Assembly (NCBI GenBank): GCA_046297455.1
Contig: JBKBIT010000011.1
Location: 62,001-126,000, forward strand
Reading direction: 5' to 3'
Length of the DNA: 64,000 nt
Source: ZYF759 sp046297455
GTDB lineage: Bacteria; Pseudomonadota; Alphaproteobacteria; Rhizobiales; Rhizobiaceae
Shown: one piece after another, positions 52,544 through 60,145 of the stretch
Numbering within the stretch: position 1 is the stretch's first letter
Layout of the letters: each line of letters starts with the position of its first letter
The notes under the pieces: model-generated
The model's input: the letters and a program-made list of their open reading frames with translations, nothing else
Told to the model about the DNA's origin: nothing
Database searches by the model: none
Translations under genes and position numbers: made by a program

Positions 52544-53673
52544 TGGTTCATCTCCAGGTTCAGCGCTTTCGTTTGCGGCGTGCGTTGGTTCGCAAGCTCT
52601 TCGAGTGGTTTGAATGGGTGGGCGTAGCCAAAGTAGCCAGGACCGGCGAGTTCGAGCCCGCCGGGGCTGCGCCATTGCGGATCGGCCGGCAGGCCGATCA
52701 GTTGCAGGGCCAGGCCGAAGCGCAGGCTTTCCGTGGTCACCGGCAGGCCGCCATCGGCGTCGAGCGCGCAGATCAGGTCGGGGGTGAGCGCCAGCGGGTT
52801 GCCCTCGCCGTCCTCCAGGCAGAGGAACTCGTTCTGGAAGGACAACGCGAACTCGCGCCCTTGGTCGCGGTCGAGCCCGCGCAGGATCGCCTTGCCCCGC
52901 GCAAATCCGCCGGTGGTGCGCCGCTCGATGTCGACGACGCGCGCCGTGCACAGCTCGAAGCCGTTGCAACGCTTGATGAGTGCCGCGGCCGGATGTCGGT
53001 TCTCCTTGCGCTCGGCGATGATGGTGCGGCCGACCTCGTGCACCAGCGACAGCGTGCCGTGCAGAAGCCCCTTCTTCATCTGGGCGCCGGTCATCGGATA
53101 GAGCGCGACCAGCGCGGCGCCGCCCATCTCGACCGTCACCGAGCGGGCCAACCTCTCGGTCCAGCGGTTGGAAATGGCGTTGAGCACGCCGCTATTGCCC
53201 TTGTCGTCGGCGATCACCATCGGCGTGGCCGCGATGTCGTGCAGCGTCAGGCTCACCATCTGCAGTTCGGGGAAGGCGCGGCCCATGCCGTCGCCGTCGA
53301 TCAGCGGCAGCCCGGTCGCGGCCGACACCGCAAAGGGAATGGTCGAGTTAAGCCCGCCCGCCTCGATGCAGATGAGATAATCCGCCTTCTGCCCCAGATA
53401 GGATTCCAGCGCCCGCAGCGCGGCCAGCGCCTCCTCGCCATTAGGCAACTTCTCCACCATGACGGTCGGCGCTCCCATCATGCACACAGGCACGCACAGC
53501 GCATCGTCAGGTACCTCGGCGGCATCGACCACCTGTACTTCGACGCCTTCCGACGCCATCATGGAACGGGCCATCAGCTTGCCGATATAGGGGTCGCCGC
53601 CGCCGCCCGTGCCGAGAAAGGCGCCGCCAAGCGCGATCGCCTCCATGTCGTCTGGTCCGATGGTGAAGTTCAT
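52540..53673 (-). CDS. DUF917 family protein (second copy)
   Basis: This is a DUF917 protein of 377 aa. The N-terminal motif is LGGAFLGTGGGGDPYIGKL and the second hallmark is LIDGDGMGRAFPELQM near residue 130. From memory, one member of this family has been assigned as an S-methyl-thiohydantoin desulfurase, and others sit with hydantoinase/oxoprolinase genes. It overlaps both neighbours by 4 nt. It shares length and motifs with the copy upstream, so the two may form a heteromer. The catalytic role is unproven. Confidence 0.85.
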   Translation of the reverse strand: MNFTIGPDDMEAIALGGAFLGTGGGGDPYIGKLMARSMMASEGVEVQVVDAAEVPDDALCVPVCMMGAPTVMVEKLPNGEEALAALRALESYLGQKADYLICIEAGGLNSTIPFAVSAATGLPLIDGDGMGRAFPELQMVSLTLHDIAATPMVIADDKGNSGVLNAISNRWTERLARSVTVEMGGAALVALYPMTGAQMKKGLLHGTLSLVHEVGRTIIAERKENRHPAAALIKRCNGFELCTARVVDIERRTTGGFARGKAILRGLDRDQGREFALSFQNEFLCLEDGEGNPLALTPDLICALDADGGLPVTTESLRFGLALQLIGLPADPQWRSPGGLELAGPGYFGYAHPFKPLEELANQRTPQTKALNLEMNQ

Positions 53674-54785
53674 GCCGGTTCGTGCTCCATTTCCTCGACC
53701 ATGGGCCGATAGGTGATGTCGGGATGTCCGAAAGCCGCCGGACCGATCACGTCGAGCGCCTCCGAGGTCCGCAGCAGGCGGTGGCAGGGCAGCGCAAGAA
53801 CGGCCACGCGCTGGCCGTAGCGCAGCATTTCCGTGGTGATCGGCAGGCCGGTGTCCAGTTCCAGCACGACCACTAGATCGGGCACGCAGACCTCCATCGC
53901 GCCGTCGCGGCTGAAGATCAGGAACTCGTTCTGGATCACGATCTCGGCCGTCGATCCGGCGCATTCGGCAAGCCCGCCGAGTTGCGCGATGCCGACATTG
54001 AACCCGCCCTTGAAGTGGCGCGTCAGGTCGGTGATCTTGCCGGAAAAGACGTGCCTACCGCCCTCACGCCGGCAGATCGTCTCGATCGGGTCCTCGTGCA
54101 GGCGCCTGGCGTCGAGCACGGCCCTGCCAAGCCCGATCGCCTGGCTGTAGGTGTTGGGAATGGCGTAGCGCTTCATGAAGGCGCCCGACATCGGTGCGCC
54201 CGCCAGCACCGACGAGCCGCCCTGCGCGATCACGCAGGCACGCGCCAGCGTCTCGTGCCACTTCTCCGAGATGGCGTGTTCGAACACCACCACATTGCCG
54301 TGCAGGTCGCACATGACCGACGGCGTCGAGCGGTGCCCATAGATCGAGTAGGTCGTCATCTGCATCTCTGGGAAAGCGCGGCCCATGCCGTCGCCGTCCA
54401 CCACCGGCAGACCTGCCATTGCCGCGACGATCAGCGGCTCCATCGAGTTCTGCCCGCCGATCTCCTCGCAGCCGACGGCATCGGCCTGGAAGTCGAGATG
54501 CTTTTCCAGAGCCCGCAGGCAGCGCAGGCCTTCCCTGCCCTCCTTGATGCGCTCGAACGAAATCAGCGGCGCGCCAATGCCACCGAGCGGCACTATGCGG
54601 GCGTCGTCGTCGAGGGTCTCCAGCGGCGCCAGCCGCATCTCGTAGCCCTCGCGCAGGATTTCCCGGGCGCGCAGCTTGCCGATATAGGGGTTGCCGCCGC
54701 CGCCCGTGCCGAGAATGCCGGAGCCGATCTCCAGCGCCTCGATATCCTCGACGGTCAGGCTGCGCCCGTAGAGGTCGTCAGCCAT
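53670..54785 (-). CDS. DUF917 family protein (first copy)
   Basis: This is a DUF917 protein of 371 aa. LEIGSGILGTGGGGNPYIGKLRAREIL opens the fold, and VVDGDGMGRAFPEMQMTTYSI matches the other copy. IGGQNSMEPLIVAAMAGLP replaces AGGLNSTIPFAVSAATGLP of copy two, so the active-site neighbourhoods differ in detail. It overlaps the HyuA gene by 8 nt and the second copy by 4 nt. Members bind metal and act on cyclic amide-like substrates in the cases I know of; this is family inference. Confidence 0.85.
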   Translation of the reverse strand: MADDLYGRSLTVEDIEALEIGSGILGTGGGGNPYIGKLRAREILREGYEMRLAPLETLDDDARIVPLGGIGAPLISFERIKEGREGLRCLRALEKHLDFQADAVGCEEIGGQNSMEPLIVAAMAGLPVVDGDGMGRAFPEMQMTTYSIYGHRSTPSVMCDLHGNVVVFEHAISEKWHETLARACVIAQGGSSVLAGAPMSGAFMKRYAIPNTYSQAIGLGRAVLDARRLHEDPIETICRREGGRHVFSGKITDLTRHFKGGFNVGIAQLGGLAECAGSTAEIVIQNEFLIFSRDGAMEVCVPDLVVVLELDTGLPITTEMLRYGQRVAVLALPCHRLLRTSEALDVIGPAAFGHPDITYRPMVEEMEHEPA

Positions 54786-56334
54786 GAACGCTCTCCATTT
54801 CGCCGACCACCTTGACGTGGATGCGGGTGGCGTTACCGGGCAGGTAGGCGAGCGGCACGTCCTCGCGCTCGATCACCTCCAGCGTCTCCTTCTTGGCGCC
54901 TGCGGCAATCGCGATGGCACGCGCTTCCTCGTCGGCCTGCGACAGGCATTCTTCGCGCGTGCGGCCTTCCAGCGCGAAGATGCGGTCGACCTCGCCAGAG
55001 ATCTGCGCGATCGCCGCGCCGACGGCATTGGCGACCGCAAAATTCTCCGGCCGCAGCACTTCCAGGTCGCCGATCCGGTCGGGCGCCAGGATCGAGCCGC
55101 CGCCCACCGCGATCACCGGCAGCGGGTCGGGGCTGATCCGGCTGCGCTCGACCGCAGTCTCCAGCATCTCACCGATCCGCGCCTTGGCCGCTGCCACGAT
55201 GGCGGGATCGAGATCCGCCACCTTCGAGGCATCTCCGATCTTCGCCATGCCGGCCGCCACCGCGATATCGGTGCAGGTCAGCGTGGAGCCGCCGAACACC
55301 AGCGCCTCGCGCGACAGGCGGTAGCCCACCGATTTGGGTCCGACCTTGATCGCATCCGCCGTACCCTCGACACGTGTGCCGCCGCCAAGCCCGATGGAAA
55401 ACACGTCCGGCATCCGGAAATTGGTGCGCACACCGCCGACATCGACCACGGTCGAGGCCTGGCGCGGAAAACCATGCTGGAGCGCGCCGACATCCGTCGT
55501 CGTGCCGCCAATGTCGATCACGATGGCGTCCTTCACCCCCGTCAGGAAAGCCGCCCCGCGCATCGAATTGGTCGGGCCGGAGGCGAAGGTTAGAACCGGG
55601 AAGCGCCGCACCGTGTCGGCCGCCATCAGCGTTCCGTCATTCTGGGTCACGTAGAAGGGGCAGGTCAGCCCGGCATTCTTCAGCGCGTTGGCGAATGCCG
55701 TCACCGTGTGATCCGACAAGGTAAGCAGGCTCGCATTCATGATCGCGGCGCTCTCGCGCTCCAGCAATCCGATACGGCCGATCTCGCTCGACAGCACGAT
55801 CGGCAGGTCCGGGCAGCGCTCCCGCAATATGTCGCGTGCCTTTTCCTCCATCGCCCGGTTGATCGGCGAAAAGACCGAGGAAATGGCCGCGGCACGGATG
55901 CCCTTGGCCTTGATGTCCTCGGCCACCCGCACCAGCCCGTCCTCGTCCAGTTCGGCGATCTCGCGGCCGTCGAACTCGTAGCCGCCCTGAAGCAGGTAGC
56001 GGTGGCCGCCCACCTCTTCCACCAGGTCCTGCGGCCAGTCGACCATCGGCGGCAGGCAGGCGGTCGCCGGAAGGCCAAGCCTGATAGCAGCCACCGAATC
56101 CAGCGCCCGGCGCTCGATGATGGCATTGGTGAAATGGGTCGTGCCGATCATCGTGACGTCGATCGCGTCGCGGGCGACGCCGGCCTCCCCTATCACCTTC
56201 TCCAGGGCTTCTGCGATGCCCGACATGACGTCTTCCGTCGTCGTCGCCTTGACGCCGGCCAGGACCTTGCGTCCTTCCAGGATGACGGCGTCGGTGTTGG
56301 TGCCCCCGACGTCGATGCCCAATCTCAAGACCAT
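54778..56334 (-). CDS. Hydantoinase A/oxoprolinase family protein
   Basis: This is a HyuA-type protein of 518 aa, the ATP-binding subunit class of N-methylhydantoinase and 5-oxoprolinase. LGIDVGGTNTDAVIL is the N-terminal nucleotide-binding loop, GTTHFTNAIIER is the family block, and VIDIGGTTTDVGAL is the second phosphate-binding loop. ATG 56334 has GGAGCGAAACG ahead. No HyuB gene is present; two DUF917 genes follow instead. It lies 35 nt after the fused ATPase gene. Confidence 0.9.
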   Translation of the reverse strand: MVLRLGIDVGGTNTDAVILEGRKVLAGVKATTTEDVMSGIAEALEKVIGEAGVARDAIDVTMIGTTHFTNAIIERRALDSVAAIRLGLPATACLPPMVDWPQDLVEEVGGHRYLLQGGYEFDGREIAELDEDGLVRVAEDIKAKGIRAAAISSVFSPINRAMEEKARDILRERCPDLPIVLSSEIGRIGLLERESAAIMNASLLTLSDHTVTAFANALKNAGLTCPFYVTQNDGTLMAADTVRRFPVLTFASGPTNSMRGAAFLTGVKDAIVIDIGGTTTDVGALQHGFPRQASTVVDVGGVRTNFRMPDVFSIGLGGGTRVEGTADAIKVGPKSVGYRLSREALVFGGSTLTCTDIAVAAGMAKIGDASKVADLDPAIVAAAKARIGEMLETAVERSRISPDPLPVIAVGGGSILAPDRIGDLEVLRPENFAVANAVGAAIAQISGEVDRIFALEGRTREECLSQADEEARAIAIAAGAKKETLEVIEREDVPLAYLPGNATRIHVKVVGEMESVHG

Positions 56335-56369
56335 TCGTTTCGCTCCATATTCATTTGGCCTCCCGGCGA

Positions 56370-58052
56370 TCACGCCGCCGAGGAGACGAGGAATTTCTGT
56401 TTTTCTTCCTGGCTGACGGCCGGCTTGGCGGCCTCTTCGGCTTCGCTGATCACGGGAATCGCGGAGATCAGCGCGCGGGTATAGGGGTGGACGGGATTGG
56501 CGAAGACCTCGGCCGGCCTGCCCTGCTCGACGATCTCGCCGCGCAGCATGATGGCGATGCGCGAGCAGAAATTGCGCATCAGCGAGAGATCGTGGCTGAT
56601 GAAGAGATAGGTCAGCCCCAGTTCCTCGCGCAGCTCTTCCAGAAGCGCGATCACCCGCTTCTGCACCGAGACGTCGAGCGCCGATGTCGGCTCGTCGAGG
56701 ACGATCAGCCTTGGGTTGGCCGCCAGCGCGCGGGCGATGGCGACGCGCTGCTTCTGCCCGCCGGAAAGCTCGTGCGGATAGCGCGACACATAGTGCGGCG
56801 CCAGGCCCACGCGATCGAGCAGGCTTTCGGTGCGCGCCTTCATCTCGCCGCGCGGCGTGTCGGAAAAACGCAGCGGCACTTCCAGGATCTGGCCCACGGT
56901 GCGCTTTGGATTGAGTGAGGTTCCCGGATTCTGGTAGACGATCTGGGCCAGCCTGCGGTCGACACGACCGTCGAAGGCCTCGTCCAGCGGCTTCCCGTCG
57001 ATGATGACGCGCCCCGAAGAAGGCCGCATGATCCCCATCACCATCCTGGCGACCGTGGTCTTGCCCGACCCGCTTTCGCCCGCCAGCCCGAAGATCTCGC
57101 CCCTGCCGATCTCGAGATCGACCTTCTTGACGGCATGGCTGCGCAGTGCCGGCCGCAGCAGACGATTTTCGACAAAGACCTTGTCGACGTTTTCCAGCTT
57201 CACCAGCGCGCCGTCCTGCTGCGCGGCAACCGGCTGATCCTTGACGCCCTGGCCGTAGAGAGGCGGGATCGCCTCGATCAGTTCGCGCGCATAGTCGGTC
57301 TCGGGCGTCTTGAAGATGCGTTCCAGCGGACCGTGCTCCACGATCTCGCCCTTGCGCATCACATAGACGTCGTCGGCCGTCATCCGCACCACGCCCAGAT
57401 TGTGGGTGATCATCAGGAGCGACAGCCCCTCCTCCGTCACCAAAGCGTTGAGCAGCTTCAGGATCTCGTCCTGCGTCGTCACGTCGAGCGCGGTTCCCGG
57501 CTCGTCGGCGATCAGCAGTTTCGGCCGGTTCATCAGCGCCAGCGCGATCAGCACGCGCTGCCGCATGCCGCCCGAAAGCTGCATCGGGTAGGCGCCCATT
57601 ACTCGGTCGGGATCGGCAAGCTGCACCCGGCGCAGCACGTCGCGAATATGGGCGGCGCGCCCTGCTTTGCCGCGGGAGGTGCCCTTGCGCCGGTCAGCCC
57701 AGTACAGCACGTCGTCCAGATGCCGGCCGATCGTGAAGACAGGATTGAAGGAGGATAGCGGGTCCTGCATGACCACCGACATCTCGACGCCCTTCAGCGC
57801 CTCGCGCGCCCCGTCGGATTTCGTCGTCAGGTCTTCGCCGCGCCACAGGATGCTGCCGCTTTCGACCTTGGCGTTGCGGGGCAGCGTGTTCAGCACCGCC
57901 TTCGAGGTCACCGACTTGCCCGACCCCGTCTCGCCGATGAGCGCCACGCGCTGGCCCTCGCCAACCTTCAGCGAGACGTCCTTCAGGACATGGGTGCGGA
58001 TGCCGTAGCTGGAGAAGGCGACATTCAGATTGTCGATCTGAAGAAGGCTCAC
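56370..58052 (-). CDS. Fused dipeptide ABC transporter ATP-binding protein (DppD–DppF)
   Basis: Two ATPases are fused in one 560-aa chain. Half 1 (about 1–270) has Walker A GETGSGKS, signature LSGGMRQRVLIALAL and Walker B LLIADEPGTALDV. Half 2 (about 285–545) has GESGSGKT, LSGGQKQRVAIARAL and LIVLDEPTSALDV. The oligopeptide-specific C-terminal extension (VFANPVHPYTRALISAIP) ends the chain. It pairs with the permeases at 58055–59966. Single-chain fusions of this type resemble GsiA and YejF. Confidence 0.93.
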   Translation of the reverse strand: MSLLQIDNLNVAFSSYGIRTHVLKDVSLKVGEGQRVALIGETGSGKSVTSKAVLNTLPRNAKVESGSILWRGEDLTTKSDGAREALKGVEMSVVMQDPLSSFNPVFTIGRHLDDVLYWADRRKGTSRGKAGRAAHIRDVLRRVQLADPDRVMGAYPMQLSGGMRQRVLIALALMNRPKLLIADEPGTALDVTTQDEILKLLNALVTEEGLSLLMITHNLGVVRMTADDVYVMRKGEIVEHGPLERIFKTPETDYARELIEAIPPLYGQGVKDQPVAAQQDGALVKLENVDKVFVENRLLRPALRSHAVKKVDLEIGRGEIFGLAGESGSGKTTVARMVMGIMRPSSGRVIIDGKPLDEAFDGRVDRRLAQIVYQNPGTSLNPKRTVGQILEVPLRFSDTPRGEMKARTESLLDRVGLAPHYVSRYPHELSGGQKQRVAIARALAANPRLIVLDEPTSALDVSVQKRVIALLEELREELGLTYLFISHDLSLMRNFCSRIAIMLRGEIVEQGRPAEVFANPVHPYTRALISAIPVISEAEEAAKPAVSQEEKQKFLVSSAA

Positions 58053-58054
58053 GC

Positions 58055-58936
58055 TCAGACCTCCACGTCGAACATGTCGCGCAGGCCGTCACCCAGAAGG
58101 TTGAAGCCGAGCGTCGCGTAGAAGATGCCGAGCGCCGGAGCCAGAACGCCCCACCACATCTCGGGCAGGAACTGCCGGCCGTCGGCCACCATCGAGCCCA
58201 GATCCGGCGTCGGCGGACGCACGCCCAGGCCGAGGAAGGAAAGCGTGGCGCCGAACAGGATGATGAAGGCTGCGTCCAGCGTCGACTTGACCGAGATCAC
58301 GGCGATGCAGTTGGGCAGGATTTCCTTGGTGAGAATGTGCCAGTGCGAGGCACCCGCCAGCCGCGCCGCCTCGATGTAGTCTTCCGCCGCCACCGACTTG
58401 GCGACGCGATAGATCAGCCGTGCGTGCCAGGTCCACCACAGCAAGGCGATGGCGAACATGGCCGTGATCAGGTTGGGGTTGAGCACGTTGCCGACGGCCA
58501 GCGCCATGACCAGCGGCGGGATGGCCAGCATGACATTGGTAAAGCCGGTGATGAGGAATTCCGTCCGGCCACCGAAATAGCCAGCCGCCAGCCCCAGCGC
58601 CGCGCCCACGGGAACCGCCACGCCCAATACGCCAACGATCAGGAGCAGAGAGATCCGGAAGCCGTAGATGACGCGGGTGAAGATGTCGCGGCCCACCTTG
58701 TCGGTTCCCATCAAATGGTCGACGCTCGGCGGCTGGTGCCGGTTGGCAAAGTCGACGATGCCGCCCGCGTGGGTGGGATAGGGCGCAATCCATGGAGCAA
58801 ATGCGACACAGAACAGGACCGACAGAACCATCAGCGCGCCGATGATCGCGACCGGGTTGGACCGGAACCGCAGCCAGGCCATGCGGCGTGCCGACAGCAC
58901 CACCGTCTGATCCCCGTGATCGGTGAGAACGGACAT
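58055..58936 (-). CDS. Dipeptide-type ABC transporter permease (DppC)
   Basis: This is an inner-membrane permease of the DppC/OppC type, 293 aa. The N-terminal region (FRSNPVAIIGALMVLSVLFCVAFAPWIAPY) and the HLMGTDKVGRDIFTRVIYG block are diagnostic. The EAA loop is YIEAARLAGASHWHILTKEILPN. It lies 2 nt before the ATPase gene and 1 nt after DppB. Confidence 0.93.
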   Translation of the reverse strand: MSVLTDHGDQTVVLSARRMAWLRFRSNPVAIIGALMVLSVLFCVAFAPWIAPYPTHAGGIVDFANRHQPPSVDHLMGTDKVGRDIFTRVIYGFRISLLLIVGVLGVAVPVGAALGLAAGYFGGRTEFLITGFTNVMLAIPPLVMALAVGNVLNPNLITAMFAIALLWWTWHARLIYRVAKSVAAEDYIEAARLAGASHWHILTKEILPNCIAVISVKSTLDAAFIILFGATLSFLGLGVRPPTPDLGSMVADGRQFLPEMWWGVLAPALGIFYATLGFNLLGDGLRDMFDVEV

Positions 58937-58937
58937 G

Positions 58938-59966
58938 CTAGCGGCCCTCCCTGAGGCGCAGTCGGGGATCGATGAAGCCGATGATGACGTCGATGACCAG
59001 ATTGGCGACGACGAAGAAGACGCCCGACAGCATGACCACAGCCATGACCGCGTTCAGGTCCTTTTGCAGGATCGATTCCAGCCCGTGCGAGGCAAAACCG
59101 CCCCAGGCGAACACCATCTCCACGACGAAGGCGTTTCCGATCAGCGAGGCGAATTCCAGCCCCATGATCGTCAGCGGCGCCACCGAGGACAGTTTCAGCA
59201 GGTAGCGGAAGGTCACGACCCTTTCCGGTACGCCGAAACTGCGCAATGTCTGCACATGGTCGCGACGCTGGTGCTCGATCATGGCCGAGCGCGTGATGCG
59301 CATGATCTGGGCGATGCCCGATAGGGCCAGCGCGATGGCCGGAAACAGCATGTATTGCAGCGCCGTCAGCGTCACGTCGGGCCGTCCGGCAAGCAGTCCG
59401 TCAATGGTCAACAGCCCGGTCGGACCCGTCGGCGCGCCGATGCCGCGTTCCATCCGCCCGAGGATGGGCCAGTCGGTCAGGTAGTAGGCGGCGAAAAGCT
59501 GCAAGAGGATCGCGGCGAGAAAGGCGGGCATCGTGACCCCGATCAGCGAGACCAGCCGCAGCACCGTGTCGGGCCAGCGGTTCTGGTTTCGGGCCGCCAG
59601 CACCCCGAGCGGCACGCCGAAGAGCAACATCAGGAACAGCGTGGCCAGCACCAGTTCCAGCGTCGCCGGCAACAGCGCCAGAACCTCCTGCGTCACCGGC
59701 CTGCCTGAGATGAGCGAGCGTCCGAAATCGCCCTGGACGGCGCCGGAGAGGAAGTTCAGATACTGGATCGGCAGCGGATCGTTGAGCCCCATCTGGTCGC
59801 GCATGGCCTCGACCTGCGCCTGGCTTGCCGCCGGCCCCAGCGTCATGCGGGCCGGATCGCCGGGCACCACGCGTGCCAGCACGAAGATCATCAACGAGAG
59901 CACCAGCAGCACGGCAATGAAGCCGAACAGGCGGCGGATCAGGAATTCCGCGAAGCTGGCTGGCAT
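58938..59966 (-). CDS. Dipeptide-type ABC transporter permease (DppB)
   Basis: This is the DppB-type partner, 342 aa. FLIRRLFGFIAVLLVLSLMIFVLARVVPGDPARMTLGP is the family N-terminus, and the EAA-type loop is HVQTLRSFGVPERVVTFRYLLKLSSVAPLTIMG. ATG 59966 is chosen; the frame is open 18 codons upstream. It is the first gene of the operon and has a hairpin-bearing leader. The regulator gene ends 180 nt upstream. Confidence 0.93.
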   Translation of the reverse strand: MPASFAEFLIRRLFGFIAVLLVLSLMIFVLARVVPGDPARMTLGPAASQAQVEAMRDQMGLNDPLPIQYLNFLSGAVQGDFGRSLISGRPVTQEVLALLPATLELVLATLFLMLLFGVPLGVLAARNQNRWPDTVLRLVSLIGVTMPAFLAAILLQLFAAYYLTDWPILGRMERGIGAPTGPTGLLTIDGLLAGRPDVTLTALQYMLFPAIALALSGIAQIMRITRSAMIEHQRRDHVQTLRSFGVPERVVTFRYLLKLSSVAPLTIMGLEFASLIGNAFVVEMVFAWGGFASHGLESILQKDLNAVMAVVMLSGVFFVVANLVIDVIIGFIDPRLRLREGR

Positions 59967-59990
59967 GCGCCAAATCTCCCCTGCAACAGC

Positions 59991-60010
59991 GGGGACGCCT
60001 TCTTGTCCCC
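59991..60010 (-). other. Hairpin in the dppB leader
   Basis: GGGGAC and GTCCCC form a perfect 6-bp stem with an 8-nt loop, 24 nt upstream of the DppB start on the minus strand. It may affect message stability or translation. Confidence 0.35.
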
Positions 60011-60058
60011 AAGCCAGCAAACTATCGCGCGGGAACGACCCTTACGCCACGCTTCACA

Positions 60059-60088
60059 GGGATAGGTTTTGTACTCATGGGAATAGGT
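60059..60088. promoter_or_regulatory. Two MalT-box-like repeats upstream of the dpp/hyuA operon
   Basis: GGGATAGGT (60059–60067) and GGGAATAGGT (60079–60088) are direct repeats 20 bp apart, close to two helical turns. They resemble the MalT box GGGGA(T/G)GAGG. They lie between the LuxR/ATPase regulator gene and the operon, upstream of dppB, in an AT-richer stretch. A TATACC on the minus strand (near 60087–60092) may be part of a promoter. Confidence 0.5.
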
Positions 60089-60145
60089 ATAGTCCGCTCG
60101 CAAATCAAGCAGAGCACCTCGATGCACAATAGACTGGCAGTCGGA

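Noticed and set aside
50924..52627. 567-codon plus-strand frame over the Dpp binding protein
   Set aside because: It is a shadow of the minus-strand binding protein, which has a signal peptide and family motifs.
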